Source of the DNA: Roseomonas gilardii
GTDB taxonomy: Bacteria > Pseudomonadota > Alphaproteobacteria > Acetobacterales > Acetobacteraceae
Reading direction: 5' to 3'
DNA: 64,000 nt
Assembly (NCBI RefSeq): GCF_001941945.1
Contig: NZ_CP015583.1
Location: 1,816,501-1,880,500 of the forward strand
The position numbers were made by a program, and so were the translations under genes. Below are positions 1 through 8,256 of the stretch, in pieces (within the stretch, counting starts at the first letter, position 1; every line of letters starts with the position of its first letter). The notes beneath the pieces are model-generated. The model did not search any database, had not been told where the DNA came from, and was given only the letters and a program-made list of their open reading frames with translations.

Positions 1-1180
1 GCACCACCGCGACCACGCCGGTCACGGCGAGCTGGGCGAGGCCGGCCATCATCAGCTTGCCGGCGGGGCGGATGTCCGGGCGGCGGGCGAGGAAGAAGAA
101 GCTGGCAAGGAAGGCGGCGAGGCTGCCGCCCAGTGCCCAGCCGGCCCAGCCGGGATTCTCCTGCACCGCGCCGGTCAGCGGCCACTTCGCCTGCCGGTCG
201 AGGTCCAGCATGCCCCAGTAGCCGGCGGCCCGGCCCTCGAAGCTGGCCTTCCAGGGCTGGTCGAAGGCCTCCATGACGAAGTAGTCGAGGTTCTCGCGAT
301 CGGCGATGCGGAAGAACTTGCGCATGAACATCGCCTGGTTCACCCGGCTCGCCCGCGCCGCGCCCTGGGCCACGCCGTCGGACGGCCAGCCGATCTCGCC
401 GATCAGCACCGGCTTGTTCGGGAACATCGCCTTCACCTGCCGGTACTTCTCCATGGAGAAGCGCAGCGCGTCATCGACCGGCAGGCCCTCCCAGTAGGGC
501 AGCAGGTGGATGGTGATGAAGTCCACGGCCTGGCCCAGCTCCGGATGGTCCACCCAGACATGCCAGGGCTCGGCGGTGGAGACGGGCTGGCGCACCTGCC
601 GCTTCACCTGCCGGATATAGCCGGTGAGTTGCGGCACGGTCAGGTCGCCGCGCAGGATGGATTCGTTGCCCACCAGCACGCGGTCCACGTTGCGGGCCTC
701 GCGCGCCGTCTGGACGAGGTTGCGGATCTCGGTGGCGTTGCGGTCCAGGCGCTTGTCCAGCCAGGAGCCCATGGTGACGCGCAGGTCGAGCCCGGCCTGC
801 CAGGCGAGGTCGGGGATGCGCTCCAGCCCGTTCGAGGCGGCATAGCTGCGGATGCGGTCCGTCATCGGGGCGACGCGCCGCAGGTCGCGCAGGATGTCGG
901 CGGCGCTGGGCTGGTTGTCGCCCTCGGCGCTCTGGCCGCGCTGGTAGGGGGCGAAGGCGAAGCCTTCCACCCGCCCGGTGAAGTCCGGCATGGCGACCGG
1001 CCGGTTCCAGGCCCACCAGGCGCCCAGATGCGCGACCGCCACCAGGGCGAGCACGACCAGCGTGGTGGCCTGCCGTGACAGGAAGGGGTGGGGCGGGCGC
1101 TGCCGCACCGGGGTGGCGGTGGAAGCGGGCGGGGTGACCGGGCGGGGTGGCCAGTCCTGTCCCATCGGGCTCGCGTTCAT
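1..1180 (-). CDS. GH17-domain beta-glucan enzyme, probably GH17-GT2 type (5' part, runs off the left edge)
   Basis: About 393 codons are visible, starting at an ATG read from 1180. An N-terminal membrane segment (about residues 37-58, TTLVVLALVAVAHLGAWWAW) precedes a GH17 (endo-1,3-beta-glucanase-like) domain. VLVGNES carries the expected acid/base Glu and IGEIGWPSDG the nucleophile Glu. After that domain come hydrophobic stretches (WALGGSLAAFLASFFFLA and another before the edge), so the protein re-enters the membrane. Family knowledge: membrane proteins with GH17 followed by a GT2 domain occur in NdvB/NdvC-type glucan synthesis. The GT2 part is inferred, since it would lie outside the window. 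It is divergent from the CBS-domain gene at 1400, and the leader holds a strong hairpin (1219-1245). Confidence 0.8.
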   Translation of the reverse strand, partial: MNASPMGQDWPPRPVTPPASTATPVRQRPPHPFLSRQATTLVVLALVAVAHLGAWWAWNRPVAMPDFTGRVEGFAFAPYQRGQSAEGDNQPSAADILRDLRRVAPMTDRIRSYAASNGLERIPDLAWQAGLDLRVTMGSWLDKRLDRNATEIRNLVQTAREARNVDRVLVGNESILRGDLTVPQLTGYIRQVKRQVRQPVSTAEPWHVWVDHPELGQAVDFITIHLLPYWEGLPVDDALRFSMEKYRQVKAMFPNKPVLIGEIGWPSDGVAQGAARASRVNQAMFMRKFFRIADRENLDYFVMEAFDQPWKASFEGRAAGYWGMLDLDRQAKWPLTGAVQENPGWAGWALGGSLAAFLASFFFLARRPDIRPAGKLMMAGLAQLAVTGVVAVV

Positions 1181-1218
1181 GCTGTGTCCGGCGTCTTGCG
1201 GCCCCCGTCCCGGGCGAC

Positions 1219-1245
1219 GCGCCGCCCGGCCGTTCCGGGCGGCGC
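1219..1245. promoter_or_regulatory. Strong GC hairpin in the divergent leader
   Basis: An 11-bp perfect inverted repeat (GCGCCGCCCGG / CCGGGCGGCGC) with a 5-nt loop lies between the GH17 gene and the CBS-domain gene. It starts 39 nt upstream of the GH17 start codon and 155 nt upstream of the other gene, so on the minus strand it would sit in the mRNA leader. No T-run follows. Its role is unknown: leader structure, attenuator or protein site are all possible. Confidence 0.45.
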
Positions 1246-1399
1246 GGCCGAATCCGGGGCCGCGTCTCGCCGACCATGAAGGGCCGCCCCTGCGGCGCGG
1301 GTCGGCCGCAAATAGGGCATTTTCGCGGCGGAACAAATGGGAGCCGGAACGGCATGGCGCTATCGCTGGCCCCGATCCTCCCCTACAAGATGCGCCATC

Positions 1400-2698
1400 A
1401 TGTCCGTCCTGATCGAAATCGGCATCATCATCCTGCTGGTGCTGCTGAATGGCGTCTTCGCGATGGGCGAGCTCGCGGTGGTATCCTCCCGCCGGGCGCG
1501 CCTGCAGGGGCTGCAGAAGAACGGGGTGAAGGGGGCCGCCACCGCCCTTTCCCTGGCCGAGAACCCGGAGCGGATGCTGCCCACGGTGCAGATCGGCATC
1601 ACGCTGGTGGGCATCCTGGCCGGTGCCTTCGGCGGCGCCCGGCTCGCCTCCACGGCGGAGCCGCTGGTGGCGAAGGTGCCCCTCCTGGCGCCCTATGCGG
1701 ACGACATCGCCTTCGGCGTGGTGGTGCTGCTCATCACCTATCTCTCGCTGATTCTGGGCGAGCTGGTGCCCAAGACCCTGGCGCTGCGGAACCCGGAGGT
1801 CGTCGCGAGCCGCCTTGCCGCGCCGCTGCTGCTGATCTCGCGCATCGCCTCGCCCGCCGTCTGGCTGCTCTCCTCCTCCTCCGCCCTGGTGCTGAGGATG
1901 CTCGGCGCCTCCCAGGCCACCGATACCTCCGTGACGGAGGAGGAGGTGAAGGCCGTGGTGGCGGAGGGCGCCGAGGCCGGGGCGCTGGAGCGCGAGGAGC
2001 GCCAGATGATCGAGCGTGTGCTGCGCCTCGCCGACAAGCCGGTCCGCGCGCTGATGACGCCGCGCAACGAGGTCATCTGGCTGGACCGCAGCGAGACACC
2101 GGAGGAGCTACGGACCCGCGTGCGCGAGGGCGGTGTCTCCCGCTACGTCGTGGCCGATGGCCGCGTGGACAACGTGGTCGGCGTGGTCGCGGTGAAGGAT
2201 CTGCTGGACGAGCTGCTGGCCGGCCATGCGCTCTCGCTGTCCGAGGCGATGCGCCAGCCGCTGGTCCTGCCCGACTCCCTGCCGGCGCTGGATGCGCTGG
2301 AGCGCATGCGTACCGACAAGATCGGCATGGCGCTGGTGATGGACGAATACGGCTCCTTCGAGGGTATTGTCACCGATTCGGACCTGCTGGAGGCGATCGT
2401 CGGCGAACTGGGCGAGCCCGAGCCGGAGCCGGCCGAGGGTGCGGTCGAACGCCATGACGGATCGCTGCTGGTGGACGGCATGATGCCGTCGGACGAACTG
2501 AAGGCGCGGCTGGACCTGCCGACCCTGCCGCAGGAAGGCAGCTACCACACCGTTGCCGGGCTGCTGCTGGCGCTGCTGCAGCGCGTGCCGAAGGAGGGCG
2601 ACCGGATCGCCTGGTCCGGCTGGCAGTTCGAGGTGGTGGATATGGACGGTCGGCGCGTGGACAAGGTGCTGGTCTCGCCCGAGACCGTCGCCGGCTAA
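1400..2698 (+). CDS. CNNM/CorC (HlyC)-family transport-associated membrane protein with CBS domains
   Basis: This 432-aa protein has the standard three parts. A DUF21/CNNM membrane domain spans about residues 1-185, with hydrophobic helices near 4-22, 62-80, 104-120 and 140-165 and the signature LSLILGELVPKTLALRNP. A CBS pair lies at about 215-345 (ALMTPRNEVIWLD, DEYGSFEGIVTDSDLLEAIVGE). A CorC_HlyC C-terminal domain lies at about 360-432 (DGSLLVDGMMPSDEL). The family is linked to Mg2+/cation efflux and was once annotated as hemolysin. The ATG at 1400 is chosen because it opens directly with the first membrane helix; an in-frame ATG at 1337 would add 21 residues without similarity. It is a single gene ended by a perfect hairpin just after the stop. 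Confidence 0.9.
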   Translation: MSVLIEIGIIILLVLLNGVFAMGELAVVSSRRARLQGLQKNGVKGAATALSLAENPERMLPTVQIGITLVGILAGAFGGARLASTAEPLVAKVPLLAPYADDIAFGVVVLLITYLSLILGELVPKTLALRNPEVVASRLAAPLLLISRIASPAVWLLSSSSALVLRMLGASQATDTSVTEEEVKAVVAEGAEAGALEREERQMIERVLRLADKPVRALMTPRNEVIWLDRSETPEELRTRVREGGVSRYVVADGRVDNVVGVVAVKDLLDELLAGHALSLSEAMRQPLVLPDSLPALDALERMRTDKIGMALVMDEYGSFEGIVTDSDLLEAIVGELGEPEPEPAEGAVERHDGSLLVDGMMPSDELKARLDLPTLPQEGSYHTVAGLLLALLQRVPKEGDRIAWSGWQFEVVDMDGRRVDKVLVSPETVAG

Positions 2699-2703
2699 CG
2701 ATC

Positions 2704-2731
2704 CCGGCCGCGAAGCATCCTTCGCGGCCGG
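2704..2731. terminator. Bidirectional hairpin terminator between convergent genes
   Basis: A 12-bp perfect stem (CCGGCCGCGAAG / CTTCGCGGCCGG) with a CATC loop lies between the ends of the CBS-domain gene (plus) and the glycosyltransferase (minus). There is no U-tract on either side, so it may act as a transcript 3' end or a weak terminator. Confidence 0.6.
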
Positions 2732-2739
2732 AAGCGGGA

Positions 2740-3699
2740 TCAGGCCGAGCGCATGTAGCGCACGGCGCGCAGCCGGGGCGTGGCGATCAGCCCGAGGTGA
2801 TAGGCCGACTTCATCAGGCTCTGGCCCTGGCGGTAGTAGCGGGAGAAGAAGATGTGCAGCGCCTTCTTCCGCCGCCGGCCCATGGCATGCTCCACCACGG
2901 ATTCGGCTGCGATCTGGTGCATCAGCCGGTCCCGTGCCGCCATCTCGGCGGGCGAAAGGTTGGGCAGGGCCTCCAGCACGTCGTAGATCTTGCTGCTGAC
3001 ATTCGCCCCCGTTTCCCGTAGCCCTTCCGGGGAGAGGCGGTAGAGCGAGGTCTTGCGGTCCAGGAAGTAGAAGGCCTTGCCGGGGAAGGCCTGCGACAGG
3101 CGGATGCCGAAATCCGTGTCGAGCTGAAGCCCCACCAGTTCCATGCTGCGGTAGCCGATCTGCCGCGCCGCCTGGGTGTCGATCAGGAAGCCGTCGCAGG
3201 GAACCTGCCGCCACAGGGCGCGCACCAGAAGGTCATAGTGCAGGCCGCTATACTCGGACGTCCGGTTGCCGACCTTGCTATGGGTCTCCGTGTCCTTCGG
3301 CGAGACCATGCCGAAGGGGGTGATGCATTCCTGGATGCCATAGGCGCAGATCACGTCGGGCGAGGAGCGGTAGGCTGCGTCCAGCGCCTCGATAGCCCCG
3401 GGCAGCAGGGCGTCGTCGTCGTGCAGCACCAGGATCCGCTCGCCGCGCGCCTCGGCGAAGAGCTTGTTGATGTTGCCCACGAGGTTCGAGGCGGGGACGT
3501 TCCGCCAGTAGCGGATGGTGATCCCTTCCGGTGGCGTCAGGTCGGCGATCAGCTGCTCCGCCTCGTCGGTGGAGGAGTTGTCGCTGACATCGATCTCCAG
3601 CGGTCGGTAGTCCTGCTGGAAGACGGAGTGCAGGCACTGCAGCAGCAGGGATGGGCGCCGGTAAGTGGGGACCGAAACGGTGATCAGGGGGGCGACCAT
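2740..3699 (-). CDS. Family 2 glycosyltransferase
   Basis: The 319-aa protein has an N-terminal GT-A fold: ITVSVPTYRRPSLLLQCLHS at about 6-25, DVSDNSSTDE at 37-46, and an acidic metal/nucleotide-sugar motif HDDDA at 93-97. It probably transfers a sugar to a surface glycan; donor and acceptor cannot be told. No membrane helix is evident, so it should be cytoplasmic or peripheral. The ATG at 3699 has an ideal AAGGAG Shine-Dalgarno five bases upstream, so I prefer it to an in-frame ATG at 3768. It stands alone, without other glycan genes, behind an unusually AT-rich upstream region, which hints at separate regulation or transfer. Confidence 0.85.
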   Translation of the reverse strand: MVAPLITVSVPTYRRPSLLLQCLHSVFQQDYRPLEIDVSDNSSTDEAEQLIADLTPPEGITIRYWRNVPASNLVGNINKLFAEARGERILVLHDDDALLPGAIEALDAAYRSSPDVICAYGIQECITPFGMVSPKDTETHSKVGNRTSEYSGLHYDLLVRALWRQVPCDGFLIDTQAARQIGYRSMELVGLQLDTDFGIRLSQAFPGKAFYFLDRKTSLYRLSPEGLRETGANVSSKIYDVLEALPNLSPAEMAARDRLMHQIAAESVVEHAMGRRRKKALHIFFSRYYRQGQSLMKSAYHLGLIATPRLRAVRYMRSA

Positions 3700-3789
3700 T
3701 GCTCTCCTTTTCGTGTCTTCCTTGGGGGAGGGGAAGGTCGCAGGACCGTCCCTCAGCCCGTTTTCCATCGTGGATTGGGGCTATAGCGG

Positions 3790-3880
3790 ATGCTTACCCG
3801 GCAACGATACACAAGAACTATCCATCTTATGAGATAATTTTTAAACTCACGGAAATTTTTGATACGAATTGGCGCGACAT
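3790..3880. other. AT-rich island upstream of the glycosyltransferase
   Basis: The 3700-4004 gap holds no gene. Its central part, about 3805-3875, is rich in A/T runs (ATAATTTTTAAA, GAAATTTTTGATA) and stands out from flanking DNA that is mostly G+C. It most likely contains the promoter of the minus-strand glycosyltransferase. I could not fix convincing -35/-10 boxes. Confidence 0.4.
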
Positions 3881-3926
3881 GAGAGATCGCCGAGCCCGCT
3901 CCGGAGGGTCCGCGAAGCCATGAACG

Positions 3927-3960
3927 CGGAAGGCGGGCCCGCGAACGGACCCGCCTTCCG
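3927..3960 (-). terminator. Hairpin downstream of gpt
   Basis: An 11-bp perfect stem (CGGAAGGCGGG / CCCGCCTTCCG) with a 12-nt loop lies 44 bases beyond the gpt stop codon on the minus strand. It has no U-tract. It probably marks the 3' end of the csaA-gpt transcript. Confidence 0.5.
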
Positions 3961-4004
3961 GGAACGGATCTGGAAGGAGACGGCGTGAGAGGCCGGTAGC
4001 CGGT

Positions 4005-4496
4005 TCAGCCCTTCGCGCTCTTGGCGATGGGGGCCACGAACTGCGGCTCGGTGTCCCAGGGGAAGAGGATCCAGGTGTCCTGGCTCACCTCGGTCACGAA
4101 GGTGTCCACCAGAGGCTTGCCGGCCGGCTTGGCATAGATCGTCGCGAAATGCGCCTTGGGCAGCATGCCGCGCACCACCCGGGCGGTGGTGCCGGTGTCC
4201 ACGAGGTCGTCGAGGATCAGCCAGCCATCGCCGTCGCCCGCCGCCTCCGGCATCTTCACGACGCTTGGCTTGCCGCGCTCCTCCTCGTCATAGGTGACGA
4301 TGGAGACGCTCTCGATCAGCCGGCAGTCCAGCTCGCGGGCCACGATGGCGGCGGGGATCAGCCCGCCGCGCGTGATGGCGACGATGCCGTTCCAGGGGCC
4401 GCCCTTCGGCCCCTTGTCCACGAGGCGCCAGGCCAGGGCCTTGCCGTCGCGATGAAGCTGGTCCCAGGAGACGGTGTAGTAACGGGGGGCGGCCAT
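4005..4496 (-). CDS. gpt: Xanthine phosphoribosyltransferase (Gpt-type)
   Basis: This 163-aa type I phosphoribosyltransferase converts xanthine (and guanine) plus PRPP to the nucleotide and PPi, in purine salvage. The PRPP-binding loop is [12 protein letters not shown] at residues 93-104. The upstream [13 protein letters not shown] (38-50) and the C-terminal [10 protein letters not shown] match Gpt proteins in order and length. It should act in the cytoplasm, peripherally on the membrane as in enteric Gpt. Its start lies 11 bases after the csaA stop, so the two genes form an operon. Assignment to xanthine rather than hypoxanthine is from overall resemblance. Confidence 0.88.
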   Translation of the reverse strand: MAAPRYYTVSWDQLHRDGKALAWRLVDKGPKGGPWNGIVAITRGGLIPAAIVARELDCRLIESVSIVTYDEEERGKPSVVKMPEAAGDGDGWLILDDLVDTGTTARVVRGMLPKAHFATIYAKPAGKPLVDTFVTEVSQDTWILFPWDTEPQFVAPIAKSAKG

Positions 4497-4507
4497 GGAC
4501 CGGTTCC

Positions 4508-4849
4508 TCAGAACATGCGCGCCCCGTCCGGCACGGGCGTGTCGGGGCGCAGGAGAACGACATCGCCATTCTCGTCCGGCACGCCGAGCACGAGAACCTC
4601 GCTGGCGAAGCCGCCGATGCGGCGGGGTGGGAAGTTGACGACGGCGATGACCTGACGCCCGGCCAGGCCGTTGGGATCGTAGTTCACGGTGATCTGGGCG
4701 GAGCTCTGCTTCACCCCGAGCTCCGGGCCGAAATCGACCCAGAGCTTGATCGCGGGCTTGCGGGCCTCCGGGAAGGCTTCCGCCCTGGCGATGGTGCCGG
4801 TGCGGATGTCGAGCTTCGTGAAGTCGTCGATCGTCGCCGTTGCGTCCAT
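4508..4849 (-). CDS. csaA: CsaA-like tRNA-binding-domain protein
   Basis: The 113-aa protein is a single OB-fold tRNA_bind domain. It begins [20 protein letters not shown] (10-29), continues with [17 protein letters not shown], and ends with [20 protein letters not shown]. CsaA-type proteins bind tRNA and have been described as export-related chaperones; the cellular role remains unclear. It is the first gene of the csaA-gpt pair. The ATG at 4849 gives the standard length (109-115 aa); longer in-frame extensions upstream overlap the opposite gene's leader and lack similarity. Confidence 0.88.
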   Translation of the reverse strand: MDATATIDDFTKLDIRTGTIARAEAFPEARKPAIKLWVDFGPELGVKQSSAQITVNYDPNGLAGRQVIAVVNFPPRRIGGFASEVLVLGVPDENGDVVLLRPDTPVPDGARMF

Positions 4850-4997
4850 GCCCCCGTGCCTAGCCGAGCCTGTCCGGCAGCGAAAGAGGCCGCGGCACGC
4901 CGGCTGCATGGTTGCCGTCGCGCGGGGGCCATGCCAGCGTCCGCCGCGACACGCGCGGCCGCATCCCGGCGGCCGGCTGCCAGGAGTGTTCCCCGCC

Positions 4998-6605
4998 GTG
5001 ATCCGTGACTTCCATCGCCCCGGCCGCAGCCCGGCCATCGCCACCCACGGGATGGCGGCCACCTCGATGCCCGCCGCCACCCTGGCGGCGATCGATATCC
5101 TGCGGGCGGGCGGCAATGCGATGGACGCGGCCATCGCGGCCCATGCGGTGCTGGCGGTGATCGAGCCGCAGAGCACCGGTATCGGCGGTGACTGCTTCTG
5201 CCTCTATGCCCCGGCTGGCACCGGCAAGGTCGTGGCGTTGAACGGCTCGGGCCGCGCTCCGGCCGGCGCGACGCCGGAGGCGCTGCGCGCCGCCGGGCTG
5301 ACGGCGATGGTCAACACCTCCGCCCATTCGGTGACGGTGCCCGGCGCGATCTCCGCCTGGGACCTGCTCTCTCGCACCCATGGCCGCATGGGACTCGATG
5401 CGGTGCTGCAACCGGCGATCCGGTGGGCGGAGGAAGGGCATCCGGTCACGCCGCGCGTGGCCCATGACTGGGAGCTGGGCACCGAGAAGCTGAGCAAGCA
5501 GCCGGCCACGGCACGGCGCTTCCTGAAGGATGGCCGGCCCTATAGCGTGGGCGACGTGTTCCGCCAGCCGGAGCTTGCCGAGACGCTGCGCGTGATCGCG
5601 CGGCAGGGCGCGGCCGGGTTCTACACCGGTGCGGTGGCGGCCGACATGGTGGCCGTGCTGCGCGAGGCCGGCGGCACACATACGGAGGAGGATTTCGCCG
5701 CCGGGCAGACGGTGGCGGAGTTCGTCGAGCCGATCCGCACGAGCTGGCGCGGCATGGATGTCTATCAGTGCCCGCCCAACGGCTCCGGCATGCTGGTGCT
5801 GATGATGCTGAACATCCTGGGCGGCTTCGAGACGCCGGCCGGCGGCCCGCTCTCGGCGGAGCGCATGCACCGGCATATCGAGGCGGCGCGCTTCGCCTAT
5901 CGCGACCGCGACGCCTTCCTGGCCGATCCCTCCCAGGTCGAGGTGCCGGTCGGGCACCTGACCTCGCAGGCCTATGCCGACGCGATCCGGGCACAGATCC
6001 GCGACGACCGCGCCCTGCCGGAACTGCCTCCCCCGGGCGAGGCGGACTGGGCGAAGCACAAGGATACGGTCTATCTCTGCGTGGTGGACAAGGACGGCAA
6101 TGCCTGCTCCTTCATCAACTCGCTCTTCGAGGGCTTCGGCTCCGGAATCCTGGCGGAGAAGAGCGGTGTGATGCTGCAGAACCGGGGCTTCGGCTTCCGG
6201 CTGCAGGAAGGCCACCCGAACTGCATCGCGCCGCGCAAGCGCCCGATGCACACGATCATCCCCGGCATGGTGATGAAGGATGGCCGCGCAATCATGCCCT
6301 ATGGCGTGATGGGCGGGCATTTCCAGCCGATGGGCCAGACGCTGTTCCTGTCCAACCACTTCGAGTTCGGGCTGAACCCGCAGGATGCGCTGGACCTGCC
6401 GCGCCTTTTCCCATTGGGCGGCAAGGTGCAGGTGGAGCGAGGCATTCCCATGGAGCTGGTGGAGAGGCTGCAGCGCATGGGCCATTCCTGCTGCCCGATC
6501 CACAGCCCGCATGGCGGCGGCCAGGCGATCCTGATCGACCATGAGCGCGGGCTGCTGATCGGTGGCTCCGACCCGCGCAAGGACGGCATCGCGCTGGGGT
6601 ACTGA
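4998..6605 (+). CDS. Gamma-glutamyltransferase-family Ntn acylase, apparently cytoplasmic
   Basis: About 535 aa. The GGT fold is clear: MAATSMPAATLAAIDILRAG near the start, AMDAAIAAHAVLAVIEPQ, then GIGGDCFCLYA. The autoprocessing site is DTVYLCVVDKDGN with the putative nucleophile Thr357 (codon 6066-6068), which would release a 179-aa small subunit. The His that usually follows in TTH-type sites is Tyr here. No signal peptide is visible from any plausible start, whereas classical GGTs are periplasmic, so this is likelier an intracellular acylase. Start: GTG at 4998, with AGGAG 11 bases upstream; GTG at 4986 is the alternative. Substrate unknown (gamma-glutamyl compounds, glutathione or N-acyl amides). 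Divergent from csaA-gpt. Confidence 0.85.
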   Translation: MIRDFHRPGRSPAIATHGMAATSMPAATLAAIDILRAGGNAMDAAIAAHAVLAVIEPQSTGIGGDCFCLYAPAGTGKVVALNGSGRAPAGATPEALRAAGLTAMVNTSAHSVTVPGAISAWDLLSRTHGRMGLDAVLQPAIRWAEEGHPVTPRVAHDWELGTEKLSKQPATARRFLKDGRPYSVGDVFRQPELAETLRVIARQGAAGFYTGAVAADMVAVLREAGGTHTEEDFAAGQTVAEFVEPIRTSWRGMDVYQCPPNGSGMLVLMMLNILGGFETPAGGPLSAERMHRHIEAARFAYRDRDAFLADPSQVEVPVGHLTSQAYADAIRAQIRDDRALPELPPPGEADWAKHKDTVYLCVVDKDGNACSFINSLFEGFGSGILAEKSGVMLQNRGFGFRLQEGHPNCIAPRKRPMHTIIPGMVMKDGRAIMPYGVMGGHFQPMGQTLFLSNHFEFGLNPQDALDLPRLFPLGGKVQVERGIPMELVERLQRMGHSCCPIHSPHGGGQAILIDHERGLLIGGSDPRKDGIALGY

Positions 6606-6616
6606 GGGCCGGACCG

Positions 6617-6643
6617 CCAGGGGAGGTCATCGCCTTCCCCTGG
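6617..6643 (+). terminator. Hairpin after the first GGT-like gene
   Basis: An inverted repeat CCAGGGGA / TCCCCTGG (8 bp, 11-nt loop) begins 12 bases after the stop codon. There is no U-tract, so it is a weak terminator candidate. It also separates the gene from the decayed permease on the other strand. Confidence 0.4.
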
Positions 6644-6661
6644 CATCGTTCCGGTTACTTG

Positions 6662-7090
6662 CTTCCGGGCGTCCGGGTCAGTGCGCCGTGGCCAGGGCGC
6701 CGTGGCCAGGGCGCCGCGGCGGGAGGTGCCGGCCCCGGTCCGCGTGAGCAGGCCGGTCACCGAGAAGGGCGCGATCCCGGCATAGCAGAGGGCCGGCACC
6801 AGGAAGGCGATGTTCGGGCCCGCGCGGTCCGCCAGCAGGCCGGTCGCCAGCGGCACGCGACCGACCAGCAGCGCGGCGGGCAGGGAGACGGCACCATAGG
6901 CCAGGAAGAAGGCGAACTGCGTCAGCATCGCCTCGGTGAAGCTAAGCGAGAAGACCGAGCGCACCATCGGCACGAGCGTGTCGATGATCGAGGTTGCGAA
7001 ACCCCAGGCGAAGAAGAGCGTCGTGACAGAGACCAGGGCGGGAAGGCTGGTCCGCCCGCTGGATGAGGATAGCGGGGAAGCTGTGCTCAT
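6662..7090 (-). pseudogene. Remnant of a FucP-type MFS sugar permease with the middle deleted
   Basis: Read from an ATG at 7090, residues 19-78 match the N-terminal end of the FHS/FucP sugar:H+ symporter family (LFFAWGFATSIIDTLVPMV, FTEAMLTQFAFFLAYGAVSL, PAALLVGRV). Residues 83-115 then match the extreme C-terminal end of the same family (GLLADRAGPNIAFLVPALCY). The roughly 300 residues between, nearly ten membrane helices, are absent. The join lies at about 6845-6860, and the frame stays open across it and beyond, so no normal stop is used. It cannot be a working transporter. The distal part contains a 14-bp tandem duplication. It suggests loss of a sugar uptake gene. Confidence 0.75.
6684..6711. 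repeat. Two tandem copies of a 14-bp unit
   Basis: GCGCCGTGGCCAGG occurs twice in a row (6684-6697, 6698-6711) and is followed by a partial third copy (GCGCCG). It lies at the distal end of the decayed permease and may record the slippage or recombination that disrupted it. Confidence 0.7.
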
Positions 7091-7259
7091 AAGGGTCTCT
7101 CGGTTGGTTCCGCCAGCGGAGGACGGACCGCCGGGCATCGTATCAGCCGAGGTGCCCGGCCTCATCTCGCAGTGCAGCAAAAAACGCTGACATTTGGTGA
7201 AGTTTGACGCGCGGTCAGGGCCGGCCCCCGGGGCGGCCGTCGGCCAATGGGAGGACGAG

Positions 7260-7757
7260 ATGGGCATGCGGGCGGAACAGGGGGACATCACCACCTTGGC
7301 GGTGGATGCGATCGTGAACGCGGCCAACAGCGCGCTCGCCGGGGGCGGTGGGGTGGATGGGGCGATCCATCGCGCCGCCGGGCCGGAACTGGTTCGTGCC
7401 TCCCGCGCCCAGGCGCCCTGTCCGGCCGGCGAGGCGCGGATCACCCCCGGCTTCCGCCTGCCGGCCCGCCACGTGATCCATACGGTCGGCCCTGTCTGGC
7501 ATGGCGGGGGTCAGGGGGAGGCTGCGTTGCTGGCAGCCTGCTACCGGAACTCGCTCGCCCTGTTGCGGCAGGCGGGCGGGCACAGCATCGCCTTCCCGGC
7601 GATCTCCACCGGCATCTACGGCTATCCGCCGGGCCCGGCTGCCCGCATCGCCGTGGCCACGGTCCGTCAGGCACTGGAGGAAGGCGATCTGGAAGTCGTC
7701 TTCGCCTGCTTCGACACGGCCACCCTGGAACTCTACCGCCGCGAGCTGGCCGGCTGA
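7260..7757 (+). CDS. Macro-domain protein (ADP-ribose / O-acetyl-ADP-ribose binding, YmdB-like)
   Basis: The 165-aa protein is a single macro domain. It has the ADP-ribose-binding signatures [19 protein letters not shown] (about 8-26), the glycine loop [17 protein letters not shown], and [20 protein letters not shown] near residue 120. Relatives hydrolyse O-acetyl-ADP-ribose or remove ADP-ribose from proteins. The ATG at 7260 is preceded by GGGAGG at five bases, which settles the start. It is divergent from the permease remnant and convergent with the small Lrp/AsnC-domain gene. No sirtuin or ADP-ribosyltransferase gene is adjacent. Confidence 0.9.
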   Translation: MGMRAEQGDITTLAVDAIVNAANSALAGGGGVDGAIHRAAGPELVRASRAQAPCPAGEARITPGFRLPARHVIHTVGPVWHGGGQGEAALLAACYRNSLALLRQAGGHSIAFPAISTGIYGYPPGPAARIAVATVRQALEEGDLEVVFACFDTATLELYRRELAG

Positions 7758-7770
7758 ACCGGGCGGCCTC

Positions 7771-8016
7771 TCAGGCCGAGAAGGCGTTGAAGGTCTGGAT
7801 CGTATAGGTGTCCTTCACCCCCGGAACGGTCTGCACGCGATCCACCACGAAGAGGCCGATATCCTGGTCGGGCTCCAGGTAGAACTTGCCCAGCAGGTCA
7901 TACTGCCCGGAGGTCGAATGCATCTCCGACAGTTCCGGGATGCCGTCCACCATCTCCCGCGCCACGCGGTAGGACTGTCCCATCTCGCATTTGATCATCA
8001 CAAAGATCGCGCGCAT
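7771..8016 (-). CDS. Stand-alone Lrp/AsnC ligand-binding (RAM) domain protein
   Basis: 81 aa, consisting only of the effector-binding domain of Lrp/AsnC regulators (MRAIFVMIKCEMGQSYRVA, EMHSTSGQYDLLGKFYLE, PGVKDTYTIQTF), without a DNA-binding helix-turn-helix. Such proteins form dimers to octamers and may bind amino acids and modulate full-length Lrp proteins; the function in bacteria is poorly defined. The ATG is preceded by a GGAGG-like sequence. It is convergent with the macro-domain gene, 13 bases apart. Confidence 0.85.
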   Translation of the reverse strand: MRAIFVMIKCEMGQSYRVAREMVDGIPELSEMHSTSGQYDLLGKFYLEPDQDIGLFVVDRVQTVPGVKDTYTIQTFNAFSA

Positions 8017-8256
8017 CGCACCCTCCGTCGCGCCGGAAGATGAACGCCATGGCGCGCGGCGGGAAGGGTGGAGGCGCGGGAAAACACTTTATGCTCATAT
8101 GCTCGCGGCAGGGACAGTTGATCCTGGTTTAGGCATGACGGTCGGTTTTTACTCGGTGAAGCACCATCTATGGGCATTATGGCGCTCTGGGTCTATGTGG
8201 AGCCGAAGGATGCCCTTTCGTTGGGCAATCCTCCGTTCTGCGAGGGAAGAAGAGCA

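Noticed and set aside
3700-3768. Longer glycosyltransferase start at 3768
   Set aside because: The ATG at 3699 has an ideal AAGGAG, and the extra 23 residues lack similarity.
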